This document shows, piece after piece, positions 1-6,428 of a DNA stretch of 8,015 bases; position 1 is the first letter of the stretch; every line of letters begins with the position of its first letter. The notes below the pieces were generated by a model. The model was not told the DNA's origin and did not search any database. It was given only the letters and a program-made list of their open reading frames with translations. Where the stretch lies: contig JAFOFM010000096.1 of assembly GCA_017387265.1 (NCBI GenBank), positions 1 to 8,015 on the forward strand, in the 5' to 3' direction. The position numbers were made by a program, and so were the translations under genes. Source of the stretch: Peptococcaceae bacterium (lineage in GTDB: Bacteria > Bacillota > Peptococcia > Peptococcales > Peptococcaceae).

Positions 1-38
1 AAAAAAGTGCAAATCCTGCAACGGATTTGCACTTTTTT
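1..38 (-). terminator. Intrinsic terminator after lctP (bidirectional)
   Basis: A perfect 16-bp inverted repeat (arms 1-16 and 23-38, 6-base loop 17-22) has a run of six A on its left and six T on its right. Read on the minus strand it is a GC-containing stem ending in a T run, 15 bases after the lctP stop codon, so it should end the lactate operon. The same symmetry lets it stop a converging transcript from the left, outside the window. Confidence 0.9.
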
Positions 39-53
39 ATTTATAAACTATTT

Positions 54-1553
54 TTACATCCCGAAGCCTGGGAATAATACCAGAGAGTATAACAGGCTCA
101 GTACCATATACAGACCGCAGATAATGAAGAATGGAGGGAATACTTTTTTCATTACTTCACCTTCACGGCCGATTAAGCCTACTGTAATTGCAGCTGCTAC
201 GATATTGTTAGGGCAGATCAGGTTACCCAGTGCAGCACCGGCATTCTGACCAGCACATACAACGATTGGGTTTAAGCCCAGCTGTAACGCAGCTTCTACG
301 TGCATAGGTGCGAACATAATGTTGGAACCTAAACCGGTACCGGTGATAAATGCACCTAAGCTACCGATTGCAACGGCAACTGGCGGATACAGATTCCCTG
401 CTGCTGCTGCCGCAGTCTGTGCCATTACCATAATCATACCGGAGTTTTTCATCAGGTTACTTACTGCAATCAGAGTACACATGGTAATCAGTGCAGGCAG
501 TACGCTTTTTGCTGCCGCAATAGCGCAGTTCACATATTCACGCAGAGAGGTTTTTAAAATCAGAGAACCGATATAGGAGCTGATCAGTACAACTACGCCA
601 ACCCATACTACATAACCGTATTTTGTCATGGTGCTCCAGTGGTTTGCAACTAATGTGTAACGAACCAGCGGCAGCATAACTGCCAGTACCAGATATGGGC
701 CAAATGCCTGCAGAGCAGTATATTTTTTCAGAACATCACTGTGTTCCTGCGGAACACGATATAAATATTCTTCCGGAGTATTCAGTTTTACAACTTTCAG
801 GAATGCAACAGACAGTACAATCCCTAATAAACCAGCGCCTAAGCTTACCAGTTCAGGACCAACATAGTTGGAGATAAAGAAGTCCAGGCCGCACAGTACC
901 AGGCTGGCATAAATCAGGAATGGCCAGATGCCTTTAAAACCTTTTGGACCGAAACCAACCAGCAGTACCAGAGAAGGAACCAGAGCAACACCGAACATGT
1001 GGAAACGACCTACCATTGCAGAAGCCTGTGCAGCAGACATATAATCAGCAACACCGCCCAGACCCATGATAGTAGTTACACCTGCACCGCCCCAGGAAGC
1101 TGGAGTCGCATCGCCTAACAGCGCACAGGCTGCAGCAGTTACCGGATTAAAGCCCAGACCTACCAGGAATGGAGCTGCAATCGCAGCAGGGCTGCCTGCA
1201 CCAGCTGCCCCTTCCAGGAAAATTGCAAACATAACCGCGATGATAATCAGCTGTGCACGACGGTCATCGGTAATTTCCGCCAGTACCGCTTTAACTTTTT
1301 CAATCGCACCGGTTTTGGTCATAACTTTCAGAATTGTGAACGCCGAGAAGATCAGCAGAATAATTTTAAGACCTTCCATAACACCCGATACAGTCTGTGC
1401 CACTACTAAATCGGCCCCTGCATTAAAACATACCATTGCAACAATCCAGGTATATACCATTGCAACAGGAGCTACCATCATTGCTGGTTTTTTCAGAAAT
1501 GTCATCCCGATTAATATTAACAGAATCGGGCTGATTGCTAATAATACTGTCAT
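54..1553 (-). CDS. lctP: L-lactate permease (LctP/LldP family)
   Basis: A 499-residue inner-membrane protein of the lactate permease family, which imports L-lactate (some members also D-lactate or glycolate) with protons. Hydrophobic segments run almost end to end, with about a dozen or more likely membrane helices. Family motifs are visible: the FLEGAAGAGSPAAIAAPF stretch at about residues 112-129, a GTGLGSN block at about 404-410, and the AGQNAGAALGN block at about 434-444 followed by NNIVAAAITVGLIGREG to about 465. It is somewhat shorter than Escherichia coli LldP (about 550). It is the last gene of the lactate operon, 50 bases after the upstream LUD-domain gene. Its ATG is preceded by a G-rich GGGGGA ribosome-binding-like sequence (minus strand, 1562-1567), not the usual AGGAGG. 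The context of a lactate dehydrogenase makes lactate the likely substrate. Confidence 0.93.
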   Translation of the reverse strand: MTVLLAISPILLILIGMTFLKKPAMMVAPVAMVYTWIVAMVCFNAGADLVVAQTVSGVMEGLKIILLIFSAFTILKVMTKTGAIEKVKAVLAEITDDRRAQLIIIAVMFAIFLEGAAGAGSPAAIAAPFLVGLGFNPVTAAACALLGDATPASWGGAGVTTIMGLGGVADYMSAAQASAMVGRFHMFGVALVPSLVLLVGFGPKGFKGIWPFLIYASLVLCGLDFFISNYVGPELVSLGAGLLGIVLSVAFLKVVKLNTPEEYLYRVPQEHSDVLKKYTALQAFGPYLVLAVMLPLVRYTLVANHWSTMTKYGYVVWVGVVVLISSYIGSLILKTSLREYVNCAIAAAKSVLPALITMCTLIAVSNLMKNSGMIMVMAQTAAAAAGNLYPPVAVAIGSLGAFITGTGLGSNIMFAPMHVEAALQLGLNPIVVCAGQNAGAALGNLICPNNIVAAAITVGLIGREGEVMKKVFPPFFIICGLYMVLSLLYSLVLFPGFGM

Positions 1554-1561
1554 TACAAAAA

Positions 1562-1567
1562 TCCCCC
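1562..1567 (-). promoter_or_regulatory. G-rich ribosome binding site of lctP
   Basis: The minus strand reads GGGGGA, 8 bases before the lctP ATG. It pairs only partly with the anti-Shine-Dalgarno sequence and is the weakest site in this window, which may lower permease translation relative to the dehydrogenase subunits. Confidence 0.45.
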
Positions 1568-1603
1568 AAACATTGTTCCATTATTTCTTAAATTAAGCTG
1601 ATT

Positions 1604-2668
1604 TTAAAACGCTTTTTTTACATCGTCAGCAGTAATGCCTACCGGACAGCTGAATGCTTCCAGCGCATCCAGGCCAGCTTCCGCTTTCAGTTTTCCGTTT
1701 ACGGCCTGAAGCCCGATATATTTCGCAGTCATCATGGTGTCGGTCCAGCCGTTCTGTTCCGCCAGTGCATTCAGGCTGTTAAAGCAGGCACCGCAATCGA
1801 TACATTTTAACAGATTGCCGCAGCCTTTTTCCACCAGGGCGCGACGTCCGTTATCCAGCAGAATCAGATGTACTTCCAGCGGACCGTGTACCCCGTATGC
1901 CATCTGGAACTCGATATCGGCTGTACGGCTCTGCCCGGAAATCAGAGAATAATAGGTCGGGTTACGTTTCCCAAGACCGTAAATACCGGCAGTCTGAATA
2001 CCGCGCAGTGTTTCTTCTGCCGATTCATAAAGACGGTCATACCCCGCCACTACAATATGTCGATATGGCAGATTGGATACGGTACGGCCATTGCCTTCGC
2101 TTTCGCCGATAACAATAGTACCGTTTTCTGCAATAATCCCCTGCACGTTGCTTACGCCGTAATCAGAAGATAATACATTTTCACGAATTTTTTTCTGAAC
2201 TGCCTTGTTCAGTTCCTGCGGATTTTCAATGGCTTCGCCAACATAATCCTGCAGAGCTTTCATAATATCCGCCTGGCTTAAACCTTCCAGGTTGGATAAC
2301 TGCGGATGTTTATTACCGGTTCGGCCAGTCTGTTTTACAACAATCTCGCCAACATCTGTTAACGCAACTTCTTTTCCGGCATCCTGCATCAGTTTATCAA
2401 ACTCGATTTCATCCAGTTCCGGATTTGCAAAGCGTACCAGTTTCTGTTTATCTGCACATAATTCCAGAATCAGTTTCTGTGCAGCTTCCGCATCTGCAGC
2501 GTGATATACAATCGTGCCTTTGCCTTTCAGGGTTTCTTCTGCCTGGGCAAGGTACTGATCCAGATTTTCCACAACTTTGCCTCTTGCTTCACCGGTAGCC
2601 GAAATTACATCCCCGTATTCTTCCAGTAACGCCGCCCGTTTCACGGCAATTGTTTCTAACTGTTTCAT
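1604..2668 (-). CDS. LUD-domain iron-sulfur subunit of lactate dehydrogenase (LutB-like, single cluster)
   Basis: A 354-residue soluble protein, probably the smaller subunit of the LUD/iron-sulfur lactate dehydrogenase. A LUD domain spans about residues 35-275. It aligns by eye with the same part of LdhH: the SSDYGVSNVQGI block matches TTADVGISGANAI, and GPLEVHLILLDNGR matches GPEEVHVVFLTQGR. After it come C289, C292 and C295 (CIDCGAC), but no fourth cysteine at +4. A lone Cys-Pro pair (C341, SCPVGI) lies near the C-terminus. Exactly one [4Fe-4S] cluster could therefore form. It is not a typical LutC, which is shorter and lacks a ferredoxin part. Its ATG overlaps the ldhH stop by 4 bases (ATGA), and a GGAGGG site lies 8 bases upstream (2677-2682), pointing to translational coupling. 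Databases may name it LdhI or simply lactate utilization protein. Confidence 0.85.
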   Translation of the reverse strand: MKQLETIAVKRAALLEEYGDVISATGEARGKVVENLDQYLAQAEETLKGKGTIVYHAADAEAAQKLILELCADKQKLVRFANPELDEIEFDKLMQDAGKEVALTDVGEIVVKQTGRTGNKHPQLSNLEGLSQADIMKALQDYVGEAIENPQELNKAVQKKIRENVLSSDYGVSNVQGIIAENGTIVIGESEGNGRTVSNLPYRHIVVAGYDRLYESAEETLRGIQTAGIYGLGKRNPTYYSLISGQSRTADIEFQMAYGVHGPLEVHLILLDNGRRALVEKGCGNLLKCIDCGACFNSLNALAEQNGWTDTMMTAKYIGLQAVNGKLKAEAGLDALEAFSCPVGITADDVKKAF

Positions 2669-4830
2669 TTGATTTTCCCTCCACGATATGCAGCTGCCAG
2701 AATCTGCGCTACATGCACAACATTCTGTTTTCCATCTGCGCGATTCACGCCGTCTTTCAGATGCATTACACAGCCCGGACAGCTTGCTACGATATAGTCA
2801 GCCTCTGTCGCCTGTGCTTTTTTGATTTTCGCATCGTTTACGCGTTTCGACAGTTCATAATAGAACAGACTGAAACTGCCGCCAAAGCCGCAGCAGCTTG
2901 CTGCATCTTCCATTTCTTTCAGTTCTACGCCGGCATCCTGCAGAAGTTTGCGAGGTTCTGCAGTTACTTTCAGCCCGCGTGCCATATGACAGGAATCATG
3001 GTAGGTAACGGTAACCGGTTCTTTCAGTTTTGGCATGGTTACCTGTAATACATTTACCAGATAATCGTTTAAATCAATTACTTTACTCTGAACCTTCTGA
3101 TAAGCAGCCAGCAGTTTTGGATCATGCTCCTGTTTCAGCAGTTCTTCCCATTCCTGTTTTACGGTAGTTGCACAGGATGGGCAGGCAAATACGATGTGTT
3201 CGTATTCGTCGCTGGAGAACAGGCTGATATTGGTTTTTGCCAGTTTCAGAGCATCTTCGGTATCGCCGCTCATGATGGCAGGCAGACCGCAGCAGGCTTC
3301 TTTTTCATAGGTTACCATCTGAATATTGTTTGCAGCCAGAATATCATATACATCCATACCCAGCTGCGGTGTTGCGTAGTTTACCAGACATCCGGCAAAG
3401 AATGCTACTTTTGCAGCCGGTTTTGCCAGTGGAGATTTTTTCGCAATCTGTTCTGCAAAGGACTGGTGTGCCAGGCTTGGCAGCAGACGGTCACTTGGAA
3501 TCCCCATTTTGCCTAAATTGATACGTGCAGTTGCACCGCCGGCTGTACGTTTCAGGCCAAGACCCTGTACATTGCGTGCCAGCTTCATCAGCGGAGCCAG
3601 TTTATTGCTGCCCAGTACTTTAAACACAGACTGTTTTGCAGTACCAAGACCATCTTCTTTTGCAACTTTGCTGCGCAGTTCGGAAATCATTTCCGGTGTA
3701 TGCATACCAACCGCACATGCTTCTTCACAGCGTTTGCAGCCGATACAGAGCGACAGCCCTGCTTCCTGCGCTTTATCCAGGCCGTTGCCGTGGAATGCCG
3801 AGAATACAGCACCGCGACCGCCCAGATATTTATAACCGTAGTTCTGACCGATTTCTGCATAAACCGGACAGAAGTTCAGGCAGCTCCCGCAGTTGATGCA
3901 GTACAGAGCTTCACTGAAGCCTTCATTAATTGCTTTCTGACGCCCCTGTGTCAGGAATACCACATGCACTTCCTCAGGCCCCTGACCGGAACCTAAGAAT
4001 GCCAGTTCATCATTATTATACTGGCTTACGCCGTCAATTACCGAAATATAAGTCCCGATATCCTGCCCTACCCCGTAGGCAGCTGCCGCTTTTACAACGG
4101 TCAGGCCGTCGGTCAGACGAGGAACGATTTTTTCTACCCCGGCAATGGCAATATGCACACGAGGGATACTGGTTACACAGCGAATATTCCCTTCGTTTTC
4201 CGTTAAAAAGATAGAGCCGGTTTCCGCATCGATAGCATTTGCACCGGAAATCCCTACATCAGCAGTGGTCAGATATTCACGCAGACTTTCTCTGGCTGCA
4301 CGAACCAGTGTTTTTAAGTCACATTCCAGTTCACGGCCAACATTATCCGATAATAAGGTAGTAACATCTTCAATCGGGATGTGAATCGCCGGAGCCAGTG
4401 TGTGGGTCGATTTATCTTTCCCTTCCAGCTGTACCAGACGGTCACCCAGGTCAGTTTCAATTACTTTGGCACCTTTCTGAATCAGGTGATTGGTAATACC
4501 GATTTCTTTCCCTGCGTTGGTTTTGGATTTTACAACCAGGCTTTTGCCAACGACATTTTCAATATACGCTTTTGCTTCTTCTTCTGTTTTTGCAACAAAT
4601 ACCTGTACGCCTTTCGCCTCCAGAGATTTTGTTGCCTGTTCCAGAAGCTCATCCATATGATTAACCGAATATTCTTTTACAGCTCGTAACTGATGGGTCA
4701 GTTCCGGATAGCGTTTTACCATTCTCTGCATCCCCGGACGAATAAAACCGAACGCACGCTGGCGGCCTTTCCACGCTTCCCCGTCGTTCAGACCTTCTTC
4801 AATTTTTTTCGATAAATCTACACTCGCCAC
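2665..4830 (-). CDS. ldhH: L-lactate dehydrogenase large subunit LdhH (LutB-LutA fusion)
   Basis: A 721-residue fusion equivalent to LutB plus LutA, oxidising L-lactate to pyruvate and passing electrons through iron-sulfur centres toward quinone or another carrier. The LUD domain covers about residues 70-300. A two-cluster ferredoxin part follows: C311, C314, C317, C321 (CINCGSCLNFCP) and C362, C365, C368, C372 (CIGCKRCEEAC). The C-terminal half has two cysteine-rich CCG domains with canonical spacing: C481, C513-C514, C550 and C553, then C614, C646-C647, C684 and C687. The start is GTG at 4828-4830; a GAGAGGA-like site lies about 8 bases upstream and the only nearby ATG is out of frame. It is the first gene of the operon, behind a 220-base AT-rich control region. 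Such fused large subunits are known from Desulfovibrio and other anaerobes. No transmembrane segment is visible, so it is cytoplasmic or membrane-associated through partners. Confidence 0.92.
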   Translation of the reverse strand: MASVDLSKKIEEGLNDGEAWKGRQRAFGFIRPGMQRMVKRYPELTHQLRAVKEYSVNHMDELLEQATKSLEAKGVQVFVAKTEEEAKAYIENVVGKSLVVKSKTNAGKEIGITNHLIQKGAKVIETDLGDRLVQLEGKDKSTHTLAPAIHIPIEDVTTLLSDNVGRELECDLKTLVRAARESLREYLTTADVGISGANAIDAETGSIFLTENEGNIRCVTSIPRVHIAIAGVEKIVPRLTDGLTVVKAAAAYGVGQDIGTYISVIDGVSQYNNDELAFLGSGQGPEEVHVVFLTQGRQKAINEGFSEALYCINCGSCLNFCPVYAEIGQNYGYKYLGGRGAVFSAFHGNGLDKAQEAGLSLCIGCKRCEEACAVGMHTPEMISELRSKVAKEDGLGTAKQSVFKVLGSNKLAPLMKLARNVQGLGLKRTAGGATARINLGKMGIPSDRLLPSLAHQSFAEQIAKKSPLAKPAAKVAFFAGCLVNYATPQLGMDVYDILAANNIQMVTYEKEACCGLPAIMSGDTEDALKLAKTNISLFSSDEYEHIVFACPSCATTVKQEWEELLKQEHDPKLLAAYQKVQSKVIDLNDYLVNVLQVTMPKLKEPVTVTYHDSCHMARGLKVTAEPRKLLQDAGVELKEMEDAASCCGFGGSFSLFYYELSKRVNDAKIKKAQATEADYIVASCPGCVMHLKDGVNRADGKQNVVHVAQILAAAYRGGKIK

Positions 4831-4838
4831 AATCTCAT

Positions 4839-4845
4839 TCCTCTC
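4839..4845 (-). promoter_or_regulatory. Ribosome binding site deciding the GTG start of ldhH
   Basis: The minus strand reads GAGAGGA here, about 8 bases before GTG at 4830. An ATG at 4836-4838 lies between them but is in another frame and too close to the site, so the GTG is the best start. Confidence 0.7.
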
Positions 4846-4856
4846 TAAAACCCTGT

Positions 4857-4862
4857 ATTATA
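4857..4862 (-). promoter_or_regulatory. Second TATAAT box near ldhH (possible alternative -10)
   Basis: A perfect TATAAT on the minus strand would start transcription about 20 bases before the ldhH GTG. No convincing -35 hexamer lies 16-18 bases upstream (CAGAAA at 17), so this is a weaker candidate than the promoter at 4911-4938. The region is AT-rich and chance matches are likely. Confidence 0.2.
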
Positions 4863-4910
4863 ACAAGAAACTATCAATATTTCTGTTATACTATAATTTT
4901 GTTCTAAATG

Positions 4911-4938
4911 ATTATATCATTTTCATTCAGAAATTCAA
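4911..4938 (-). promoter_or_regulatory. Likely sigma-A promoter of the lactate operon
   Basis: On the minus strand, TTGAAT (4933-4938) is a 4-of-6 match to the -35 box. It is followed after 16 bases by a perfect TATAAT (4911-4916) with an upstream TG at 4918-4919, which makes an extended -10. Transcription would begin near 4904, giving a leader of about 74 bases before the ldhH GTG. The dyads at 4952-5033 lie directly upstream, as expected for sites of an activator or a looping repressor. Confidence 0.55.
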
Positions 4939-4951
4939 CCCCGCTTCCCCG
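4939..4951 (-). repeat. GC-rich direct repeat abutting the -35 box
   Basis: The plus strand reads CCCCG-CTT-CCCCG, which is CGGGG-AAG-CGGGG on the transcribed side. This 13-base GC island sits in otherwise very AT-rich DNA, immediately upstream of the -35 hexamer of the lactate operon promoter. The two copies have an 8-base period. It could be part of a regulator site; no known factor is recognised. Confidence 0.4.
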
Positions 4952-4961
4952 TGTTTAAACA
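4952..4961. promoter_or_regulatory. Palindrome TGTTTAAACA
   Basis: A perfect 10-bp palindrome 13 bases upstream of the -35 box of the lactate operon. It shares TGT...ACA ends with the dyads at 4970-4977 and 5000-5009. Possible operator half or full site; the binding protein is unknown. Confidence 0.35.
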
Positions 4962-4962
4962 G

Positions 4963-4983
4963 GTTATATTGTATACATATAAC
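4963..4983. promoter_or_regulatory. Inverted repeat with TGTATACA core, candidate operator
   Basis: Perfect 7-bp arms GTTATAT (4963-4969) and ATATAAC (4977-4983) flank a 7-base spacer, and a perfect 8-bp palindrome TGTATACA lies at 4970-4977. TGT/ACA-ended dyads of this kind are common targets of GntR-family regulators, a family that includes the lactate regulators LldR and LutR. The link to such a regulator is inference; none is encoded in the window. Confidence 0.4.
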
Positions 4984-4999
4984 TCGGTATATATCCAAT

Positions 5000-5009
5000 T
5001 GTATATACA
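5000..5009. promoter_or_regulatory. Palindrome TGTATATACA, candidate operator
   Basis: A perfect 10-bp palindrome within a wider imperfect dyad centred on CAATTG at about 4996-5001. It shares the eight-base direct repeat TATACAAT (minus strand) with the dyad at 4963-4983, about 30 bases (three helical turns) away, which supports a repeated regulator site. Confidence 0.38.
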
Positions 5010-5012
5010 CTA

Positions 5013-5033
5013 TAATCTATTTTATATAGATTA
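5013..5033. promoter_or_regulatory. 21-bp inverted repeat, candidate operator
   Basis: Perfect 8-bp arms TAATCTAT (5013-5020) and ATAGATTA (5026-5033) are separated by 5 bases. It lies between the spoVS terminator and the lactate promoter, has no T run after it, and is too AT-rich to be a terminator, so a protein-binding dyad is more likely. Base composition makes AT-rich dyads fairly common by chance. Confidence 0.38.
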
Positions 5034-5053
5034 GCTGTATTGTGATACATATA

Positions 5054-5089
5054 TAAAAAAAGCAGTCTGAATAATTTCAGACTGCTTTT
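5054..5089 (-). terminator. Intrinsic terminator after spoVS
   Basis: A perfect 13-bp stem (arms 5058-5070 and 5077-5089, 6-base loop) with a GC-rich core ends on the minus strand in a run of seven T (5055-5061). It closes the mtnA-ymdB-spoVS unit about 145 bases after the spoVS stop and separates it from the lactate operon. The 143 bases between the spoVS stop and this hairpin contain no gene I can support. Confidence 0.92.
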
Positions 5090-5232
5090 GAATCCAATTC
5101 TGTTTTTGTTATTCGTTTTTTGTTCATTTGTTGTCCGTTAGAAAATATTTTGCTGCAACGAAGCTGTGTTCTTTGTTTCATCCAGTACTATATCTCAATT
5201 CTGCGTCTGCTGATACGGTAACTTTTTGCGAT

Positions 5233-5493
5233 TCAGCGTGGTTCGACAATGAGTTTGATGGCGGTGCGTTCTTCCTCTTCAATCATAATATCAGTAAATG
5301 CCGGAATACAGATTAAATCAATACCGCTGGGCGCTACAAATCCTCGTGCAATCGCCACTGCTTTCACTGCCTGATTCAGTGCACCTGCGCCGATGGCCTG
5401 CATTTCGGCCCCGCCCCGTTCCCGGATGACTCCGGCCAGTGCACCTGCCACAGAATTTGGATTCGATTTTGCTGAAACTTTTAATACTTCCAT
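5233..5493 (-). CDS. spoVS: Stage V sporulation protein S (SpoVS)
   Basis: An 86-residue protein that matches SpoVS along its full length. It starts with MEVLKVSAKS, has the central GAGALNQAVKAVAIARGFVA stretch (about residues 36-55), and ends in TAIKLIVEPR. SpoVS is a small dimeric Alba-like nucleic-acid-binding protein needed for late sporulation in Bacillus subtilis. It is also kept in many bacteria that do not sporulate, where it is thought to act in RNA- or DNA-linked regulation. The ATG has an ideal AGGAGGT site (5501-5507) 7 bases upstream. It follows ymdB, a common neighbour of spoVS, but a 144-base gap with its own sigma-H-type promoter separates them. Its presence alone does not prove that the organism forms spores. 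Confidence 0.96.
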   Translation of the reverse strand: MEVLKVSAKSNPNSVAGALAGVIRERGGAEMQAIGAGALNQAVKAVAIARGFVAPSGIDLICIPAFTDIMIEEEERTAIKLIVEPR

Positions 5494-5500
5494 AAACGTT

Positions 5501-5507
5501 ACCTCCT
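5501..5507 (-). promoter_or_regulatory. Strong ribosome binding site of spoVS
   Basis: The minus strand reads AGGAGGT, a full match to the anti-Shine-Dalgarno sequence, 7 bases before the spoVS ATG. It fixes the start and predicts efficient translation. Confidence 0.85.
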
Positions 5508-5543
5508 GAGTAATTGAAATACTAATATCTGGAATATTAATAT

Positions 5544-5572
5544 ATATTCAACAACTCAGAACATATTCCTGT
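5544..5572 (-). promoter_or_regulatory. Sigma-H-type promoter of spoVS
   Basis: On the minus strand, ACAGGAATA (5564-5572) matches the B. subtilis sigma-H -35 consensus RnAGGAwWW at every position. After an 11-base spacer, GTTGAATAT (5544-5552) matches the -10 consensus RnnGAATww at every position. Transcription would start near 5538, about 45 bases before the spoVS ATG. In B. subtilis spoVS is itself a sigma-H gene, which supports the call. There is no experimental evidence from this organism. Confidence 0.75.
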
Positions 5573-5591
5573 TTCTGAAAGAAATTTTTTC

Positions 5592-5609
5592 CAGACTATT
5601 TCCAGTCTG
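5592..5609 (-). repeat. Short hairpin after ymdB
   Basis: A 6-bp stem CAGACT/AGTCTG with a 6-base loop lies about 30 bases after the ymdB stop. On the minus strand it is followed by GGAAAAAA and not a T run, so it is not a good terminator. It could stabilise the 3' end of the ymdB message or be a chance dyad. Confidence 0.3.
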
Positions 5610-5637
5610 CATTTTACTCTGCTGTTTCGCTGCGCGT

Positions 5638-6411
5638 TTATACCTGAATGGCCTGAATATTCTTTGCCAGCCCGGTTTTGTCATCCAGCTCAGCAATTAC
5701 ACCGCAAAGCCGCGCTTCGCCCTCTGCATGCTGAAACCGCACCGGTATCTGGGTTACAAACTGCTGCACCGAAAGTTCGGTTTTTACACCCAGTACCGAA
5801 TGAATGGCACCCGTCATACCAACATCACTGATATAGGCCGTGCCTTTTGGCAATACACAGGCATCGGCTGTCTGCACATGGGTATGAGTACCCAGCACTG
5901 CACTGACGCGACCGTCCACATAATGAGCAAAGGCGATTTTTTCGGATGTCGCCTCTGCATGCAGGTCAATAAGAATATGACGCACGCCCTGCTGCTTCAG
6001 TTCAGCTAATACATCATCAATCATAGTAAATGGCGATGGCAGAGAGCTTACAAATACATTGCCCAGCAGATTTACCACTGCCACCTGTACACGGCCCATA
6101 TCTACAATAGTATAGCCTCTGCCCGGTGTGCCTGCCGGATAATTCAGCGGCCGGATAATGGCATCCTCGCGGTCAATAAAATTATAAATTTCCTGATTGG
6201 CCCAGGCATGATTGCCCAGTGTTATTACATCGGCACCGGCAAAACGCAGATCCCGAAACTGTTTTTCGGTAATGCCGTTGCGCTCTGCAGCGTTTTCCCC
6301 GTTTACAACCACCAGATCGGCACCGTACTGCCGTTTTAAACGGCCCAGCTCCTGTGTGGCCTTTTCCATGCCGGATCTGCCGGTAATATCACCTACAAAT
6401 AAAATTTTCAA
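5638..6411 (-). CDS. ymdB: YmdB-family metallophosphoesterase (2',3'-cyclic nucleotide phosphodiesterase)
   Basis: A 257-residue cytoplasmic calcineurin-like phosphoesterase of the YmdB family, near the usual 260-265 residues. All di-metal ligands expected from B. subtilis YmdB are present: D8 (GDI), E39-N40 (NGEN), N67-H68 (GNH), H151 (DLHAEATSEK), and H176 and H178 (GTHTHVQ). In B. subtilis the enzyme hydrolyses 2',3'-cyclic nucleotides and controls the switch between motility and biofilm, linked to RNase Y; the gene for RNase Y is not in the window. The start is TTG, supported by the family-typical N-terminus MKILFVGDITG and an AGGAGG site 8 bases upstream (6420-6425). It begins only 17 bases after the stop of the MtnA-aldolase gene, so the two are probably cotranscribed. 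Confidence 0.94.
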   Translation of the reverse strand: MKILFVGDITGRSGMEKATQELGRLKRQYGADLVVVNGENAAERNGITEKQFRDLRFAGADVITLGNHAWANQEIYNFIDREDAIIRPLNYPAGTPGRGYTIVDMGRVQVAVVNLLGNVFVSSLPSPFTMIDDVLAELKQQGVRHILIDLHAEATSEKIAFAHYVDGRVSAVLGTHTHVQTADACVLPKGTAYISDVGMTGAIHSVLGVKTELSVQQFVTQIPVRFQHAEGEARLCGVIAELDDKTGLAKNIQAIQV

Positions 6412-6419
6412 TGTCTGCT

Positions 6420-6425
6420 CCTCCT
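6420..6425 (-). promoter_or_regulatory. Ribosome binding site deciding the TTG start of ymdB
   Basis: The minus strand reads AGGAGG (in the context CAGGAGGAG), 8 bases before TTG at 6409-6411 and just after the stop of the upstream gene. No ATG lies in frame nearby, and the protein family begins at this residue. Confidence 0.8.
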
Positions 6426-6428
6426 GTA

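Larger units (their letters stand above)
4831..5053. other. AT-rich control region between ldhH and the spoVS terminator
   Basis: These 223 bases contain no coding sequence I can support. They hold the lactate operon promoter and at least four dyads or repeats, described separately. Composition is far more AT-rich than the flanking genes, except for the GC island at 4939-4951. No riboswitch or terminator-like leader is seen between the predicted transcription start (about 4904) and the ldhH GTG. Confidence 0.7.

Noticed and set aside
1066..1596. A 176-codon plus-strand open frame opposite lctP
   Set aside because: It lies entirely antisense to a clearly recognised permease and its composition is that of a shadow frame. 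Other plus-strand frames in the window (for example 6969-7553 and 7381-7899) fail for the same reason.
1587..1597. CTTAA-A-TTAAG dyad between the second lactate subunit gene and lctP
   Set aside because: It is short and AT-rich with no promoter boxes around it. A chance dyad is the simplest reading, and lctP is probably transcribed from the ldhH promoter.
5077..5181. A 34-codon minus-strand reading frame, lysine-rich, whose stop lies inside the terminator stem
   Set aside because: No ribosome binding site precedes its ATG, it resembles no family I know, and its end overlaps the terminator hairpin. It most likely arises by chance.
5592..5609. Hairpin after ymdB as an intrinsic terminator
   Set aside because: The stem is only 6 bp, and on the minus strand it is followed by GGAAAAAA and not by a T run.
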